The translations under genes and the position numbers were made by a program. This document shows, in pieces, positions 22,290 to 33,639 of a stretch of DNA of 41,120 nucleotides. Source of the stretch: Sperchopsis tessellata (Eukaryota > Arthropoda > Insecta > Coleoptera > Hydrophilidae); NCBI GenBank assembly GCA_033557685.1, contig JAWQRN010000076.1:1-41120 (forward strand), in the 5' to 3' direction. The notes below the pieces were generated by a model. The model ran no database searches. It was not told the DNA's origin and saw only the letters and a program-made list of their open reading frames with translations. The number at the start of each line of letters is the position of its first letter. Position 1 is the first letter of the stretch.

Positions 22290-23955
22290 CTATGCTAAAG
22301 GAAGAAGCAGTAAGTTAGATGGTCAAGACGAGTATCAATAATAATCTCTAACAAATTATACAGAGAAACCCTAATACAGATATAGATGCAAATGACACAC
22401 ACATTAATGAAGCATGGAAAAACATAAAAGAAGTAATAATCAATGGATACAAGAACGAACAAAAATGTAGTGATCGGTCTCCCAAAGAACAATGGAAAAA
22501 GAAGACAGTAAAAAGAAATAGATAGGGCCAAATACAAAGAAACCCAACAACAAATAAGATGAAAAATCAGTGATGTCAAAGAAACTTTCATAGAAAAGAA
22601 ATACCAAGAGAAAGAATCACTTGAACAGCGATATGACTCATTTAATTTGTATAAAAAAATCAAAGAATTCACTGGCATAGGAAGGAACAAGTAGACTAGG
22701 TTAATAAAATATTCTAACGGAAACATTATAGTAGACATAGAGAAAAATGTCATAAGATGAGAGGAGTACATACAATAACTATTTGATGATACTAGAACGG
22801 AAACAGACATAAAATAAACCACGAATGGTCCTGTATTAAAGGTCGGGGAGGTAACACATGCTATTGGGAATTAAAAGGACAGAAGGGCAGTGGGACCGGA
22901 TGATACCAGCAGATATTCTCAAACTGATAGAAGAGGACACTATTAATATCCTGGTAAATCTGCACAATACCATCTATAACACTGGAATTTTACTACAAGA
23001 ATGGCTGAAATCAACGTTCTACCCAATATCGAAAAAACATAGTTATGGAGAGTGCTCAGATTTACGAACGCCATGGAGTTAGACAGGGTTGTATTCTGTC
23101 GCCAGTTTTATTTAATATGTATTCAGAGTGCATATTTAGAGAAGCTGTTGACGAAGACTCTGGGGGAATTAGTATAAACGGCTGAACAATCAATAATATC
23201 CGTTACGCAGACGATACTACGGTAATAACAACAAACGCCAAAGATTCCCAAAATATGTTACAAGACATAAATAGGGTCAGCCATTCTTACGGACTGAAAA
23301 TAAATTTAAAGTAGACCAAAGTCATGACAATTAAAAAGAGCCCAGAAGACAACAATATTCCAGCCATAGTAGTAAATAACACTATAATAGAGAGAGTACC
23401 TAGGAATACGAATAAGGGGCATCGACGACTAGACCACCAAATTGAACAATCCTATTGAAATAGCGAGAACAACATTTGATAAAATGAACAAATTTTTCAT
23501 ACACAGAGACCTGAACTTAGCCATACGTGTCTGAATGATGCTGTGTTACATCTTCTCGACACTATTACATCGCAAGGAAGCGTGGACGCTATAGAAGACG
23601 AGCACAGACAAGCTGGAGTCCTTCGAGATGTGGATCTACCGTTGCATGCTGAAAATATCCTGGACGGACCGTGTAACCAACGAAGAAGTAATGCGAAGAA
23701 TGGGCAAAGAAAAAGAACTTATCAACACCATAAAAAAACGGAAGTTTGAGTTTCTTGGCCATATCATCCGAGGAGACAGATACTCAATGCTTCAACTTAT
23801 TATGCAAGGCAAAATATAGGGACAACGATCTATAGGACGACGGAGAACATCATGGTGTATGAACCTACGAGATTGGTTCGGAAAAACATCAACCGAACTC
23901 ATCAGCATCAAAGATCCGAATCGCCATGATAATTGCTAACCTCCGATAGGAGACA
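22290..23955 (+). pseudogene. Reverse transcriptase of the RTE-like LINE with internal deletion
   Basis: A linker with ANDTHINEAWKNIKEVIINGY (22390-22450) leads to the fingers region: DRMIPADILKLIEEDTINIL and EWLKSTFYPISKKHSYGECS (22893-23055). At 23055-23085 the text jumps directly to GVRQGCILSPVLFNMYSE and then NNIRYADDTTVITTNAK (YADD at 23204-23215). The palm block that normally lies between them, including the first catalytic Asp, is absent; by family spacing a few hundred bases are missing. The thumb and tail follow: MWIYRCMLKISWTDRVTNEE, RKFEFLGHIIRGDRYSMLQL and ending near DPNRHDNC. Several stops and frame changes. Confidence 0.8.
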
Positions 23956-23989
23956 GCACTAATAGAAGAAGAAGGGATATTCAATGAAC

Positions 23990-25105
23990 GTGCGGACGTA
24001 CTTACTATTACTGCCAATTAAGATATAAAACTGGTTTTTAAATTTAGATTACATTTCTAAGAAGAAATAATCACCCTTTTCTGTATGTAAATGCGTTTAA
24101 GTAATTACATTAGTTGTTCAGTCTTAATGAGATTAACTTATTTCAGTCAACTGCCCCTGTTTGGGGACAATTCATTAAATCATCCCTCAGGTTCGTATTC
24201 TTCATTAAAATAAATTTGCATTTACACTACAAGTTTCAGCAATATTCAGCTTATCTATAGTAATCAGACACTAGACTTGATATATTATCAATTATGCCAT
24301 AACTGACTGCCAAACTTATTATTAAATTTTGATGAATGATATAATTACTGTCAATATTTTTAATTATTCTTGTTTAGTACCTATATTGAATTTTCAACTT
24401 TACAAGAGTTTATCAGAAAATATTGTGACCCCATACAGCGACAAAGAGCACAAGTGCATTAAATTGATTTTCACAATTATATTTTTTATTTTTAGTTTTT
24501 TTTGCACATTATTTGATATTTATGGTTGATCCTGCCCACATAAATAGCGAAGCACGATGATCATCCTATTGATATTTGTTTTATATTCTCTCTACAGTTG
24601 ATCCATAAACCGATGAAGAGGATATAGACAATGATGCGTTGCAATGTTCTCCATTGCCAAATGTTATAACTGAATAATTTTTTGAAGACTATAAAAGACT
24701 TGGGATACAGAGCTACAGGAGTAGGGAGAGCATGATAACCAGACAAAATAAATTCCTTTGAATTCGGAATATAGATATTTCGTACTGAAACATGATAAGG
24801 CATATTTCTTATTGTTTGTAACGTGGAAGGATAACAATATTGTGAAAATGGCAACGAACTATGGTGTAGCTTACTCAATTTCAAAAGTGCATCGTTGATC
24901 CTCTGACTGAGTAGTTTTCTAAGAGATGGTCATACATGTATTGAAATGCAACTAACTATATACTAAATAGCAAGTTGATTATGCAAGCTGACAATTCAAG
25001 CTTCTTACAGATAAAGAAAGTGCATTATTTCTATGGCATTTGTGTGTTTTCCGTCGATTTTTGTTATATTTTGTTGTGTGATGCATTTAAAATACGGCAG
25101 AATTG
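23990..25105. other. No gene seen
   Basis: AT-rich. Open frames at 24329-24529 (plus) and 24561-24884 (minus) have no recognisable domain and biased Ile/Phe/Tyr content on AT-rich DNA. The stretch should contain the 5' end of the mariner copy below, but I could not find a terminal inverted repeat. Confidence 0.45.
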
Positions 25106-25107
25106 AT

Positions 25108-25771
25108 TTCTTAAATTTTGGTCTTTAGATTTTGATGTTACAGATGCACCACGCTCAGGAGGACCAATCAGAGTTTATAATGACAAAATAAAGGCGTTGC
25201 TCTCATCCAATCGGCGTTGAAAGATATGAGATATTCTTGGTAATCTTAAAATAATGAATTTGAGAGTTAAAAACTATTTAAAATAACTTTGATACATTAA
25301 TATACTCGATATATGGGTACCACATGAGCTCAAAGATATTCATTTCACTAACCGAAATGACATCTTTTGTCTTGAAACGTAAATAAAACGAACCATTTTT
25401 GAAATGTATGATAACAGGCGATGAAAATTGGACGGCCTACAACATCGTCGAACAAAATAGGTCGTGGAGAAGGCGTGATGAATCTGCTAAAATCAGTTCA
25501 AAAACAGATATTCACTAAAGGAAGAATATTCTATCATTCCGGTGGTATTTCAAGGAATAAAACCATTAATTCGGAAGTACATTGTTCGTTCTTTATAAAA
25601 CGCCTTGAATGGTAAAACCTTCAGTGCTGATGAGAAAATCAAAATGTACTTAGAATTACTTTTTTCCAATAAAGATATGAACTTTCTTGGGTGGGGAATC
25701 ATGAAGTTGCCTGAAAGTTGGTAAAAGGTAGTCGAACAAAATTGACTGTAGGACAGTAATTTTTGTACCCG
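25108..25771 (+). pseudogene. mariner transposase, catalytic core deleted
   Basis: The plus strand reads KFWSLDFDVTDAPRSGGPI then NDKIKALLSSNRR (25110-25220), the linker after the helix-turn-helix. It continues LDIWVPHELKDIHFTNRNDI (25306-25365, the WVPHEL motif), MITGDENWTAYNI (25406-25445, the first catalytic Asp) and RSWRRRDESAKISSKTDIH. After a short degraded piece it jumps near 25590-25610 to LNGKTFSADEKIKMYLELL, KDMNFLGWGIMKLPESW and KVVEQN with a stop near 25743. The stretch that carries the HDNARPH Asp and the third Asp (D34D) is absent. With the N-terminal DNA-binding part also unrecognised, this is a dead internal fragment. Wording suggests the mellifera-type branch of mariner. Confidence 0.85.
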
Positions 25772-25919
25772 TAAAGGCAGTTGTATCAGGCGTTCGGCTT
25801 AAACAAATAATGACTAGATAAGTAAATAAATAATGTATTGTTAACAGATTACGTTAAACAGATAAAAAAATTGTGTGATAAATGGAAACGAGTTCAACTA
25901 AGAAAATGACGGATTCAGT

Positions 25920-26401
25920 GGAGAAAGCCGAATAACCAATGAGCATGAATCTAATTCTGCTAATGTTCAACAACATGCTAGAAACAAATTCGTATGGAAA
26001 CGAAATAGTGGGAAATCACTACAAGAATACCCAGCCGACACCAATAGACTCACCTGACTTAGTTACGGACAGTGGACGACATTCGCCATCTTGTCCAAAG
26101 CAACATCCAGATTGCAAGCAATAGAATGAAGGAGAGATATCATGTACGAGCTTACGCCAGGATTCAAGGAAAGCGATCTAGTTTGACTGTATAATCCACA
26201 ACACCGAAAATGTATTATGAATTAGCAAATAATAGTAACGACAGGATACATTGAATCAAGACACCAAGAGGCAAACAGAAGGCCATTATCTACAATCGGT
26301 TAGCCACATGTCCCAGCTTTCAAGAAGAAGAACATCGTTGGGTAGAGAAATTACAAGTCCAGGATGAAGAGAAAGAGTTCGAGTCTATCCTGAAGAGTTA
26401 G
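25920..26401 (+). pseudogene. Gypsy-type gag joined to integrase C-terminus
   Basis: FVWKRNSGKSLQEYPADTNR (25987-26045) with LSYGQ resembles the gag block with GESLQEyAxDixRLxxLAYP. Only ~50 bases later the text gives IQIASNRMKERYHVRA (26110-26150), the region before the integrase C-terminal domain. After a one-base shift comes GFKESDLV*LYNPQHRK (from 26160), the GDLVWLYNPxRRKG motif with Trp changed to a stop. KAIIYNRLATCPSFQEEEHR and KLQVQDEEKEFESILKS follow, to the stop at 26399-26401. Protease, RT, RNase H and the integrase core are missing, so a large internal deletion joined the two ends. The C-terminal part matches 38679-38895 closely, including QDEEKxFES. Confidence 0.7.
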
Positions 26402-26453
26402 AAAGGCCATCAGCTATATTTCAATGTGGAGATAGAGCAATAAGGATATTTGT

Positions 26454-26948
26454 TTGGTGCCAGTCAGGAATGTCTACTGGTGCACTGTGAGACAGGAGCT
26501 CTGCATGCGATTTCAAGTACTTGGTGAACTGCATAGCCAAGTGGAATCTAGCCCGCATGTTTCGCAGTTGGGTGAGCAAGACCGATTCATTTATTATCTG
26601 GTCTCGAAGAGGAAGTATAATCGGCGGCGAACCTACCAGGACATGAAGTCCTGTTTTCGTGTACTGCAAATGACTACCAAACAACACGGTTATCAGAAAT
26701 TAACCATACCAAGACAAGGCTGTGAACTGGACCAACTGAGTTGGGAAGTGATCCGGAATATGATAGAATTTATCTTCAAGGGTTCCAACATGAAGATTGT
26801 TGTGCATTACTTTCCACCGGAACAACTTCGTACTAAGATCAATGTTGACTGTTGTTTCTACAATTATTCAATCTGTGAAAGACGTAAAGCCTGCGTAAAT
26901 CGACATGAACCATCGGGGAGGGGTACTAAGGAAGTATGTCCACTCTAG
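26454..26948 (+). other. Open frame of 164 codons in the 3' region of the Gypsy remnant
   Basis: This open frame (26457-26951 with its stop) lies between the pol stop and the presumed 3' LTR. It is rich in Arg/Lys, Cys and aromatic residues; I see no signal peptide, no membrane anchor and no known domain. The two other plus frames and one minus frame are also fairly open over 26430-26690 because the stretch is GC-richer. In another plus frame KWNLARMFRSWVSKTDSFII reads well. An envelope-like ORF is possible by position but nothing in the residues supports it; I treat it as the 3' untranslated part of the element. Confidence 0.25.
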
Positions 26949-27121
26949 AATTATCAATAATTAGCTTTCGGCCGGCGTCATTCGAATATCAACAAAAAGC
27001 GTACCAAAATCCCTTGTTCTTGGGAAGGTAAATTCTCAGGTTTCTTGAGACTATATTGACCTTTCAAGCATGAGTCGGCAAGTACACCTGTTCTACACGA
27101 ACAGAATTAAAGATGGGGCAA

Positions 27122-27190
27122 TGTTACGGAATTACTGTAGGATAACTACGCCACAGAGCTGCTATCTATCAAGGAATCAATTGTTATTTA
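27122..27190 (+). repeat. Possible start of the Gypsy 3' LTR
   Basis: AAAGATGGGGCA followed by TGTTACGGAATTACTGTAGG has the form of a short purine-rich tract next to an LTR that begins TGTTACG, as in many insect Gypsy elements. It lies ~720 bp after the pol stop. No second LTR copy is present in the window to define its end, so this is a positional guess. Confidence 0.28.
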
Positions 27191-27194
27191 ATAA

Positions 27195-30100
27195 TAATGC
27201 CTGAGTTGTTCAAGCCACAGTACAAAAATCATTACATATATATTTTAACATAAATTAAAACAAATTAAAATATATTTGGAAGAGAGATTTCCCTCCATCC
27301 GCTTTTCGTATTACTATTACTATTAAAAAGGTAAAACAGAATTCAAAACTCGTTTTATGAGAGGATATCGTTAGTACATATCTATGTACTACAGTTATAT
27401 AGGTGATTCTGTTATATAAATTTGAATGATTTTAGATTTTGTAAGAAATAATGACTGAGAATGTTTTCAATATTGTCATATAACGTATATTAGTCTCAAT
27501 CAGTTCTTCTGGATCTGAATAGAACATTCACATACAGTTTTTTACAGTAAAGTAATTTAAGATTAGAAAATGCCTTATACACAAGCTTATACATGATCCG
27601 TGAATCTGCGAGTTGTATTAATTTAAACCCCCAGAATTTAGCCACAGGTTTTAAATGATATTTCAAAAAAATTTTAAAATCAAATTTCGATGGATTAAAA
27701 CATATTCGTAGGTATTCGTATTATAGAGAATAAGACTATGAAGATCAAAATTGACCTGATCGCATAAAATGTTTGTGCTTTCTGGAGTACACATGAAAGT
27801 TATTTGATTTTGTAAATCTAGGCAACTGCTGGGTAATTTTTTGTTTTATTTATAAAAGGCTGTGGAGGTTCAGAACCAATAGTAAGCTTAAATTACTGCG
27901 ATGTATATAATGGAAATTTCAAGATCCAGTTTCGAATAGTAGATTACCGTGTTATGGATTCCGTAATTCGTAGTATTTGCGTAGTTTAGATATATTCTGA
28001 TCTGAAATTTATTTGCTTATCCATAGGCAAATCTAACGAAGATATATATTCTAGTAGTGTGTGATAAAGAAAAGTTCATGTATGTAGATACTCTAAAGTA
28101 TTCTAACGTAAACATGTACAATTAGATCAAGTAGACATTTCAAGATAATGTTGTCAACTGCTTCATGCCCATAGAATTTATGTTCTTCAAAGTGTGAAAT
28201 ATGCCTATTAATTCATGAAAAGTATTAGGTAGCATCAGAGCAACGCAACTTCTTTGCGAAACGGAGTTCACATTGTCTACTACTTATAGAATTCTACTAT
28301 CACAAGGAAGATAAGTTTAAAGTAACCCTCAGGTGAAATTTTTATTATATCGTTGCCGATTAGGTCAAAAACAACATTTTAATTATCGCCAATAAGATCC
28401 ATATGAACCTAAAAGGGAATCAAAAACCTTAACAAAGCTATGTCAGTCTATGTTTGGTTCTGGCGTGCCTAAACAGTCTTGATGATTTAATGTGTAATAT
28501 TAAAATCGGAGCTCTAATATTAAACTGTCAGTAACCGAACAATAAACACTGTACCGGTCGGTCAGGGACCTTGTTACACAGTTCCTTCATGGTTCCACCG
28601 AATATAGGCAAGTCAAAGACATCATAATTCCCTTTTTGGGAAAGATATTGACTACCCCAAGTGGAAAAAATATTCAGGGAAGCGATTGATAATTATTATC
28701 ACCTCAACAACAATAATACTTCCAATCGCTGGACCCTACTTTCGCTGTAGTAATATAAAATAATAATATAATCGTAAACAATTTCCATTATTCATTCCGA
28801 TATATAAAAACCATTGAAGTCTCAAAAACCTAATTCCATGCAGGTCAGTATAGTTTTAAGCTTGATACTATTTATTGTTTGAATGTGTTTACTAATTTGC
28901 TGTTATTTATGTTTTAGGGAGACTAATTTTCTCGACAAAGGGAACAAAAAAATACTACATAGTTTATAGACGCATTGCTTATATAATAACAAAGAACCTT
29001 GGCACCAGCACACAAATTATTGAAATATCCATCGTATAACCAGATAATGCTTAATACCTAGATAAACCCGTGCATGTTACTTTAATATTATATAAACAAA
29101 TATTAATAAAGTTTAATTTTTTCTAATCGGATTTTAAAGTGTGTTATCAAAAGATTAGTCAATATCATTAAATCTATCTCAAAAATCTTTGGATTAACAA
29201 AATACTTTCTATGAATAAAATGTAGGACATAATTTTTCACAATATCTATGGTATTGAAACTTATTAGCTGAAATGTGAACAAACTTTAATTTGTTATGTG
29301 GAGAAGGTATGTAGGAATTTTTCTTTCAGGACTAGAGTGATAATTTTTTGTATTATAAAAATTTGTACGTTTACTATAAGAATCATTAAAAGTATTTCGA
29401 TGCCTCTAAAGTGAAAATCAAAATTGAAAATATCTACACGCACTTTAACTTGTGTGAACTTCTGATCTTTAGTTAACTAACAATGTATACATTATACTTA
29501 ATGTAATAAAGAAATTAAAGTGGGCTAATTTCTCAGGTTTATATTTATAATAAACACGAATCGGTTGATAAATACAACACAGTGAAAGGGTTCATTGGCA
29601 AAGCTCTAATTATCATTTACAATATGTCGAGATCATGTAAAGTTTTGTTATCATTTATCATCGCAGCAGATATATAACCAAGTAGATTATATCGTTCTAT
29701 TTTGACATGGGGTTGACAGGTTACTGACCCAGAAAAAATGGCTGCTATGAATAAAATATGTTCGACTTCACAATATTTTGAGGATATTCGTCATATTTCC
29801 ATGCAGAAAATATTTTTGTAATAGATCGACGCAAAGATAACAAGTTATTTTAATAAATGTGTTTCCATACACATCTACATTAGAATATATTATCTTGCAT
29901 TTGTATCACATTAATAATTAATTATAATCGACCTATATTCGATCAAACCATTAAATACATTGTACACAAAAAATACAAATGTTTTACTTAAACATATTGA
30001 AAATAAGTTTTTAATGCTAGTTAGCTGTTAGTAAGTTATATTCTACTTATAGTGCAAACTTGATAATGGAAAGGTTTTGGAAACAAATGCTTCTCGCACA

Positions 30101-30340
30101 ATATTGTTTTTAAAACCTATATGAAAATTGAATAAACAATTTTACTGTAAAGAATGAAAGATATAATCTCCAGACGCTGTAACATACTGAGGATTTCCTC
30201 TATTCAACCTGGTTGTTGCAATATTTCCACTAACTTATATTTATGGTTCTGGATATAACTTCTGAATTTTAAGTTGTCTAATGTAAGAGATTAATTTTTA
30301 ATGGCCCATCATCAGCACCCATATAGTAAATAATAAATGT
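27195..30340. other. Long AT-rich stretch, no gene seen
   Basis: About 3.1 kb in which I recognise no coding motif, tail or repeat on either strand. The longest frames are under 60 codons. Confidence 0.6.
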
Positions 30341-30344
30341 ACAA

Positions 30345-30425
30345 AATCGCCAGATTTCATTGACTCTATGCCAACATTTCGTCCTGTGCTACGAGGGCAT
30401 TATTAAGACATGTAACTCTCAGAAT
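30345..30425 (-). repeat. Penelope-type terminal repeat fragment, copy 3 (diverged)
   Basis: The plus strand reads GCCAACATTTCGTCCTGTGC, then TACGAGGGCATTATTAAGAC and ATGTAACTC. On the minus strand this is an eroded CTGAAGATG-like block, a CCC...GGA loop and GAAATG. The order and orientation are the same as at 785-915, 6735-6765, 8100-8225 and 38940-39060, although the spacer words differ. Confidence 0.33.
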
Positions 30426-30794
30426 TTCTAGGTATCATCTGAATAGCAGATAATTTTCAGGTTTGAAGTATATTTGTTTATGTGTAATGTTTTGGTACCC
30501 ATTTAGTTCTTATTTCGTGGCTGATGTTGTGGCAATGGCTGCTGGAGGAGGAGGCTTCGGTACTCTTCTTAGAAGTGGTGTCTTCCGGTGGTCCTCTTAG
30601 TACTGGTGGCTTCAGGTGTTCTTCTTGAATTTGGTGTAGCCAGGTACTCTTCTACGAGGTAGTGACATCAGGTAATTGTCTTGAAGAAGGTTGTAACTGG
30701 GTGGTCTTTTTACGAGACTTTGGTTGGGTTATCTTAGGATTATGAATGCAATAGCATTTTTTTTTTAATTTTATGTTGAGTATCGTTAGTAGTT

Positions 30795-31160
30795 CTTCCT
30801 TCTGGCGGTTCTCAAATAATGGGTCTCTCACGGAGATTTTCTATCCTTGCTTTAAAAAGAGTTAATCTCTTCTCTGGCTCCAGCCTACCTGATAGGTCGC
30901 AGACTTGGTAGGAAGTGAGTGAGTGAGTATTATGGTGGTCTCAGGAATTTTGCAACTGAGGGAGCTATTCGGTAAGATCTTCAATCCATGGTGATTTGTT
31001 TGATATGGTGGTGGTGAGTAGAGGCCATTTTCTCTTTCTTATGATGATGCTCAAATACTGGGTTTCTCATAACGATTTTCTATCTTATCTTTAACAAGAG
31101 CAAATATCTTCTTTGGCACCAGCGGATGATGCCTGATAGGTGGCAGAATTGGTAGGAAGA
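30795..31160. repeat. Diverged direct duplication inside the jockey-like LINE
   Basis: 30811-30915 and 31050-31159 share CTCAAATA.TGGGT.TCTCA, GATTTTCTATC, CTTT.A.AAGAG, TCTTC.TTGGC.CCAGC, CCTGATAGGT.GCAGA and TTGGTAGGAAG. The repeat period is ~239-244 bp and the copies differ at roughly a fifth to a quarter of sites. On the minus strand both copies encode a similar short peptide (KARIENLRERP and KDKIENRYEKP). Confidence 0.6.
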
Positions 31161-31360
31161 AGAGAAACGGTAAAAGTAGTGTAGAGAGCGTTTCAGAGCT
31201 GAGAATGGTGGACTGAAAGAACGGAAAGTGGTTTGCAACGATGGTAAATCTGTAGTCCTGGAGGGGGAGTATGAAAATTTTGTACGTGTGTATGTAAGTG
31301 TTTTGGGAGGGTAGCTGAGGAGTTTGTCACGTAGGATTAAAATGAGGTTGTGGTCCTACT

Positions 31361-31858
31361 TTAATTGTTTGCTGACCTGTGTAAGTTATTTGGTGAAGAG
31401 GAAATTTTTAGTGAATTGAAGTCAAAGTATATATGTATTTTACGGCTATCTTGACGGGGAAACGTAGGTGAGATTGGATGGATAAGGTTCCATTTAGCCA
31501 GCTTACACTCTAATAGAATAATGTAGGCGTTTACGTTATTGGAGCTTGCGAGGGAGTTTGAATGGGAGAACAAGATGACTACGTCATCTGATAAATGAAG
31601 TGTGGAAGTAGGTAGTCGTGGAGATGGGATGTTTGTTGTCTAGGTAATCTAGATAAGGGGAGTTATGATTGAGCTTTTTGGTACTGGCCTGTGGTAAAAA
31701 GCGGTAGAATAGTGGTTGTTTACTAGGACGGTATGTATGCGGTCACTGAGGTATGATCAGATAAGTATGATGTTTATTCGATATATCTGAATGAAATGAA
31801 GTTTAGTCTAACAGGCCATTGCGCTAGACTGGGTTGAATGCTCATTGTATATCTAGAG
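31361..31858 (-). pseudogene. RT palm of the jockey-like LINE
   Basis: The minus strand from 31858 reads LDIQ*AFNPV*RNGLL, the LDIxKAFDxVWHxGLL palm motif; its second Asp position is Asn here and two codons are stops. Further on, LPQASTKKLNHNSPYLDYLD (31700-31640) resembles the GVPQGSxLSPxLYxLY block. LSDDVVILFSHSNSLASSN (31594 downward) is the catalytic xxDD motif with Ser in place of Ala before DD. The open frame continues NAYIILLECKLAKWNLIHPI, matching the LxxLExWxxKWKxxINPxKS thumb start. Order and spacing fit a jockey-clade RT. Confidence 0.65.
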
Positions 31859-32444
31859 AGATGGTTGCCGAAAGTTTCTATGCATTGCAGACTACGGTGA
31901 GAAATCTGTGGATCACTGGATCGATAGTCCCAATGGATTTAAAAAGGGGAGACGAAGGTGGGGGATTCAGCAGTGCGTTGACGGCGGAGGTATTGACGGG
32001 TGAAGAAAAATTAGTCGCCATCGCATTTTTGACATTTTTAGGTATGGATATTGCGACATATGGGGACCGCTGTAAATACTGGATCTTTTCAGATCAAGTG
32101 CCTGCAGTGTAATGAAACCGTAGATTATTGGTAAGTAAGAAAAGATACTTTTACTGGATCATCATAATTTGGCAGTGACTTTTGAAGGAGGTTGCCACAA
32201 CCTTGATGAGATTTTGGTCAGGGAGATAAATGGTTGCTGAGTGCGTGGATAGTTGGTACGTGTATTAGTACAGGGTGAATGTTCAATCACCGAGCTACCG
32301 TGTTTTATATCAACAGGCCTATTTTTTATTGAACAGGATTTTTCGGCTGGCCGAAGCTTGCATGGTGCATACTTCCAAGAAGACACAAGAAGCTTGCGGT
32401 TCCCATGATTTAGATTGTGAAACAAACAAGATTTATATTACTTT

Positions 32445-33405
32445 ATATATTTATTTTAATAGCATTTTTTATGAAATTGTACTATAATTTCAAAGCAAAA
32501 GAAATTATCAACACTTTGAATTAGTTAATAATAAACACTTCTATTTCAGTTAACATACCACGTCTGTATATTATTTTTAAATTTATCTAAATTTGTACAA
32601 TATAACTAAAAAAATTACAGGCGTACCTATTTTTTTTTATTTTTGTGTTTTAAATTTTTATGACGGCAATCGCTTCAATAGATCAAGAAGAAACATTATA
32701 ATGTAACAACCGGAAAAGTAAAAAAATTATCTCGTTCCTTCGATAATCCAATCGGGTCCCTGCCATTAGATCATACATGCTCGATAGGCAATCATACTCA
32801 CTAACGTAATTAATATTTAGTTGAATTAAATCCAATTAAGCACTTTTTTGGACTGTTATTCTACATAGAAAGGTTTTAGTTCTGAGGGCGCAGTAAATTT
32901 TTAGAGTGAAGAATTGGTAGGAAATAACTGTTTCCGATATATTACTATTCAATATCATTTCACTGCATAATAGTTCAAATTGCCGTGACCTATAGGCAAT
33001 TATTGTATCGGTATATAGATATATGGAAGGGATAATGATGTAAGCATACGGTACTTTGTTTAAAGTAGCCTGTAAGTGCTTGATGTTTGTTTCCTACAAC
33101 AGAAAATTATCTATTTTATTTGCTTCCAAATATGTAAAAAACGATCACCATTTTCATTCACTTTGTATACTCTTTACGTAGAGTCGTGATTTTCAGAGTG
33201 CTTGATGTAGCCATTTTTAAATGGACCGAGAAAATGGAGATACTTAATTGTAGGAAGACTTTTTATTTGAAATTGCCAGTATCTTTATCCTGAGTTGCTT
33301 CATACTTTCAAAAATACTTTCTATTGATTTTATTAACTATAGGCTTTAACAATATTACACGTTATTGTGTGCTCTCAGTGTAGACAGTGACAATAGACAG
33401 TTGGT
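32445..33405. other. No gene seen
   Basis: AT-rich stretch with no motif recognised. A T-rich run lies near 32630-32660. Confidence 0.55.
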
Positions 33406-33635
33406 CTTCTTTTTCATTAATTACTTGAATCGTTTCTTGGAGATTGGCAAATGATAGGGGCGGTGTGAAGTCTTCAACGAAAAAATGCTTTATGTGGTCT
33501 AATGATTTTGGCGCGTCCGGTGAAATTTGGTCCCACCTCATTTCTTTAATGTTATTTTGGCTGACTTAATCCATTCTCAGTTTCACTTTCAGTAATGGAA
33601 GCTGCGGCATCGCGCTTGGTCCATTTCTGTGCACG
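33366..33635 (-). pseudogene. Unidentified coding-like remnant
   Basis: On the minus strand KWTKRDAAASITESETENGL (33624-33565) leads, through a one-base shift near 33560, into an open frame. That frame reads NNIKEMRWDQISPDAPKSLD, HIKHFFVEDFTPPLSFANLQ and ETIQVINEKEDQLSIVTVYT, to a stop at about 33366. Residue content is ordinary and protein-like (no AT-driven Asn/Ile/Tyr runs), unlike the flanks. The PKSLDHIKHFFVED stretch faintly recalls the N-terminal part of piggyBac-type transposases, but I see no catalytic motif and do not assign it. GTGCACAG just before KWTK could be a splice acceptor. A decayed host exon is the alternative. Confidence 0.35.
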
Positions 33636-33639
33636 AAAA

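Larger units (their letters stand above)
21125..23985 (+). mobile_element. RTE/BovB-like non-LTR retrotransposon, internally deleted
   Basis: Plus-strand element with a GC-richer 5' leader (21125-21500), an AP endonuclease, and an RT lacking its central part. It ends in CTAATAGAAGAAGAAGGG at about 23960-23977. The protein order and wording match the RTE-type ORF often mis-annotated as craniofacial development protein 2-like. Multiple stops. Its GC content and adenine-rich coding strand contrast with the T-rich antisense, which creates a 175-codon antisense open frame at 22295-22822 that I regard as a shadow. Confidence 0.78.
30480..32440 (-). mobile_element. Jockey-like LINE, heavily decayed
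   Basis: A GC-richer, strongly strand-biased block (the minus strand is C-rich, the plus strand G/T-rich). Its RT core can still be read at 31361-31858. Upstream on its own strand (31900-32430) coding-like but unrecognised text such as NYPRTQQPFISLTKISSRLW occurs in a frame of 87 codons. Downstream (30490-31250) lies further coding-like text and a partial internal duplication. No 3' tail is certain. Confidence 0.6.

Noticed and set aside
22295..22822. 175-codon minus-strand open frame rich in Phe, Ser, Leu, Tyr with apparent membrane segments
   Set aside because: It is the antisense of the adenine-rich linker and RT start of the plus-strand RTE-like LINE. A-rich coding strands give Phe/Leu/Ser-rich antisense frames that mimic membrane proteins.
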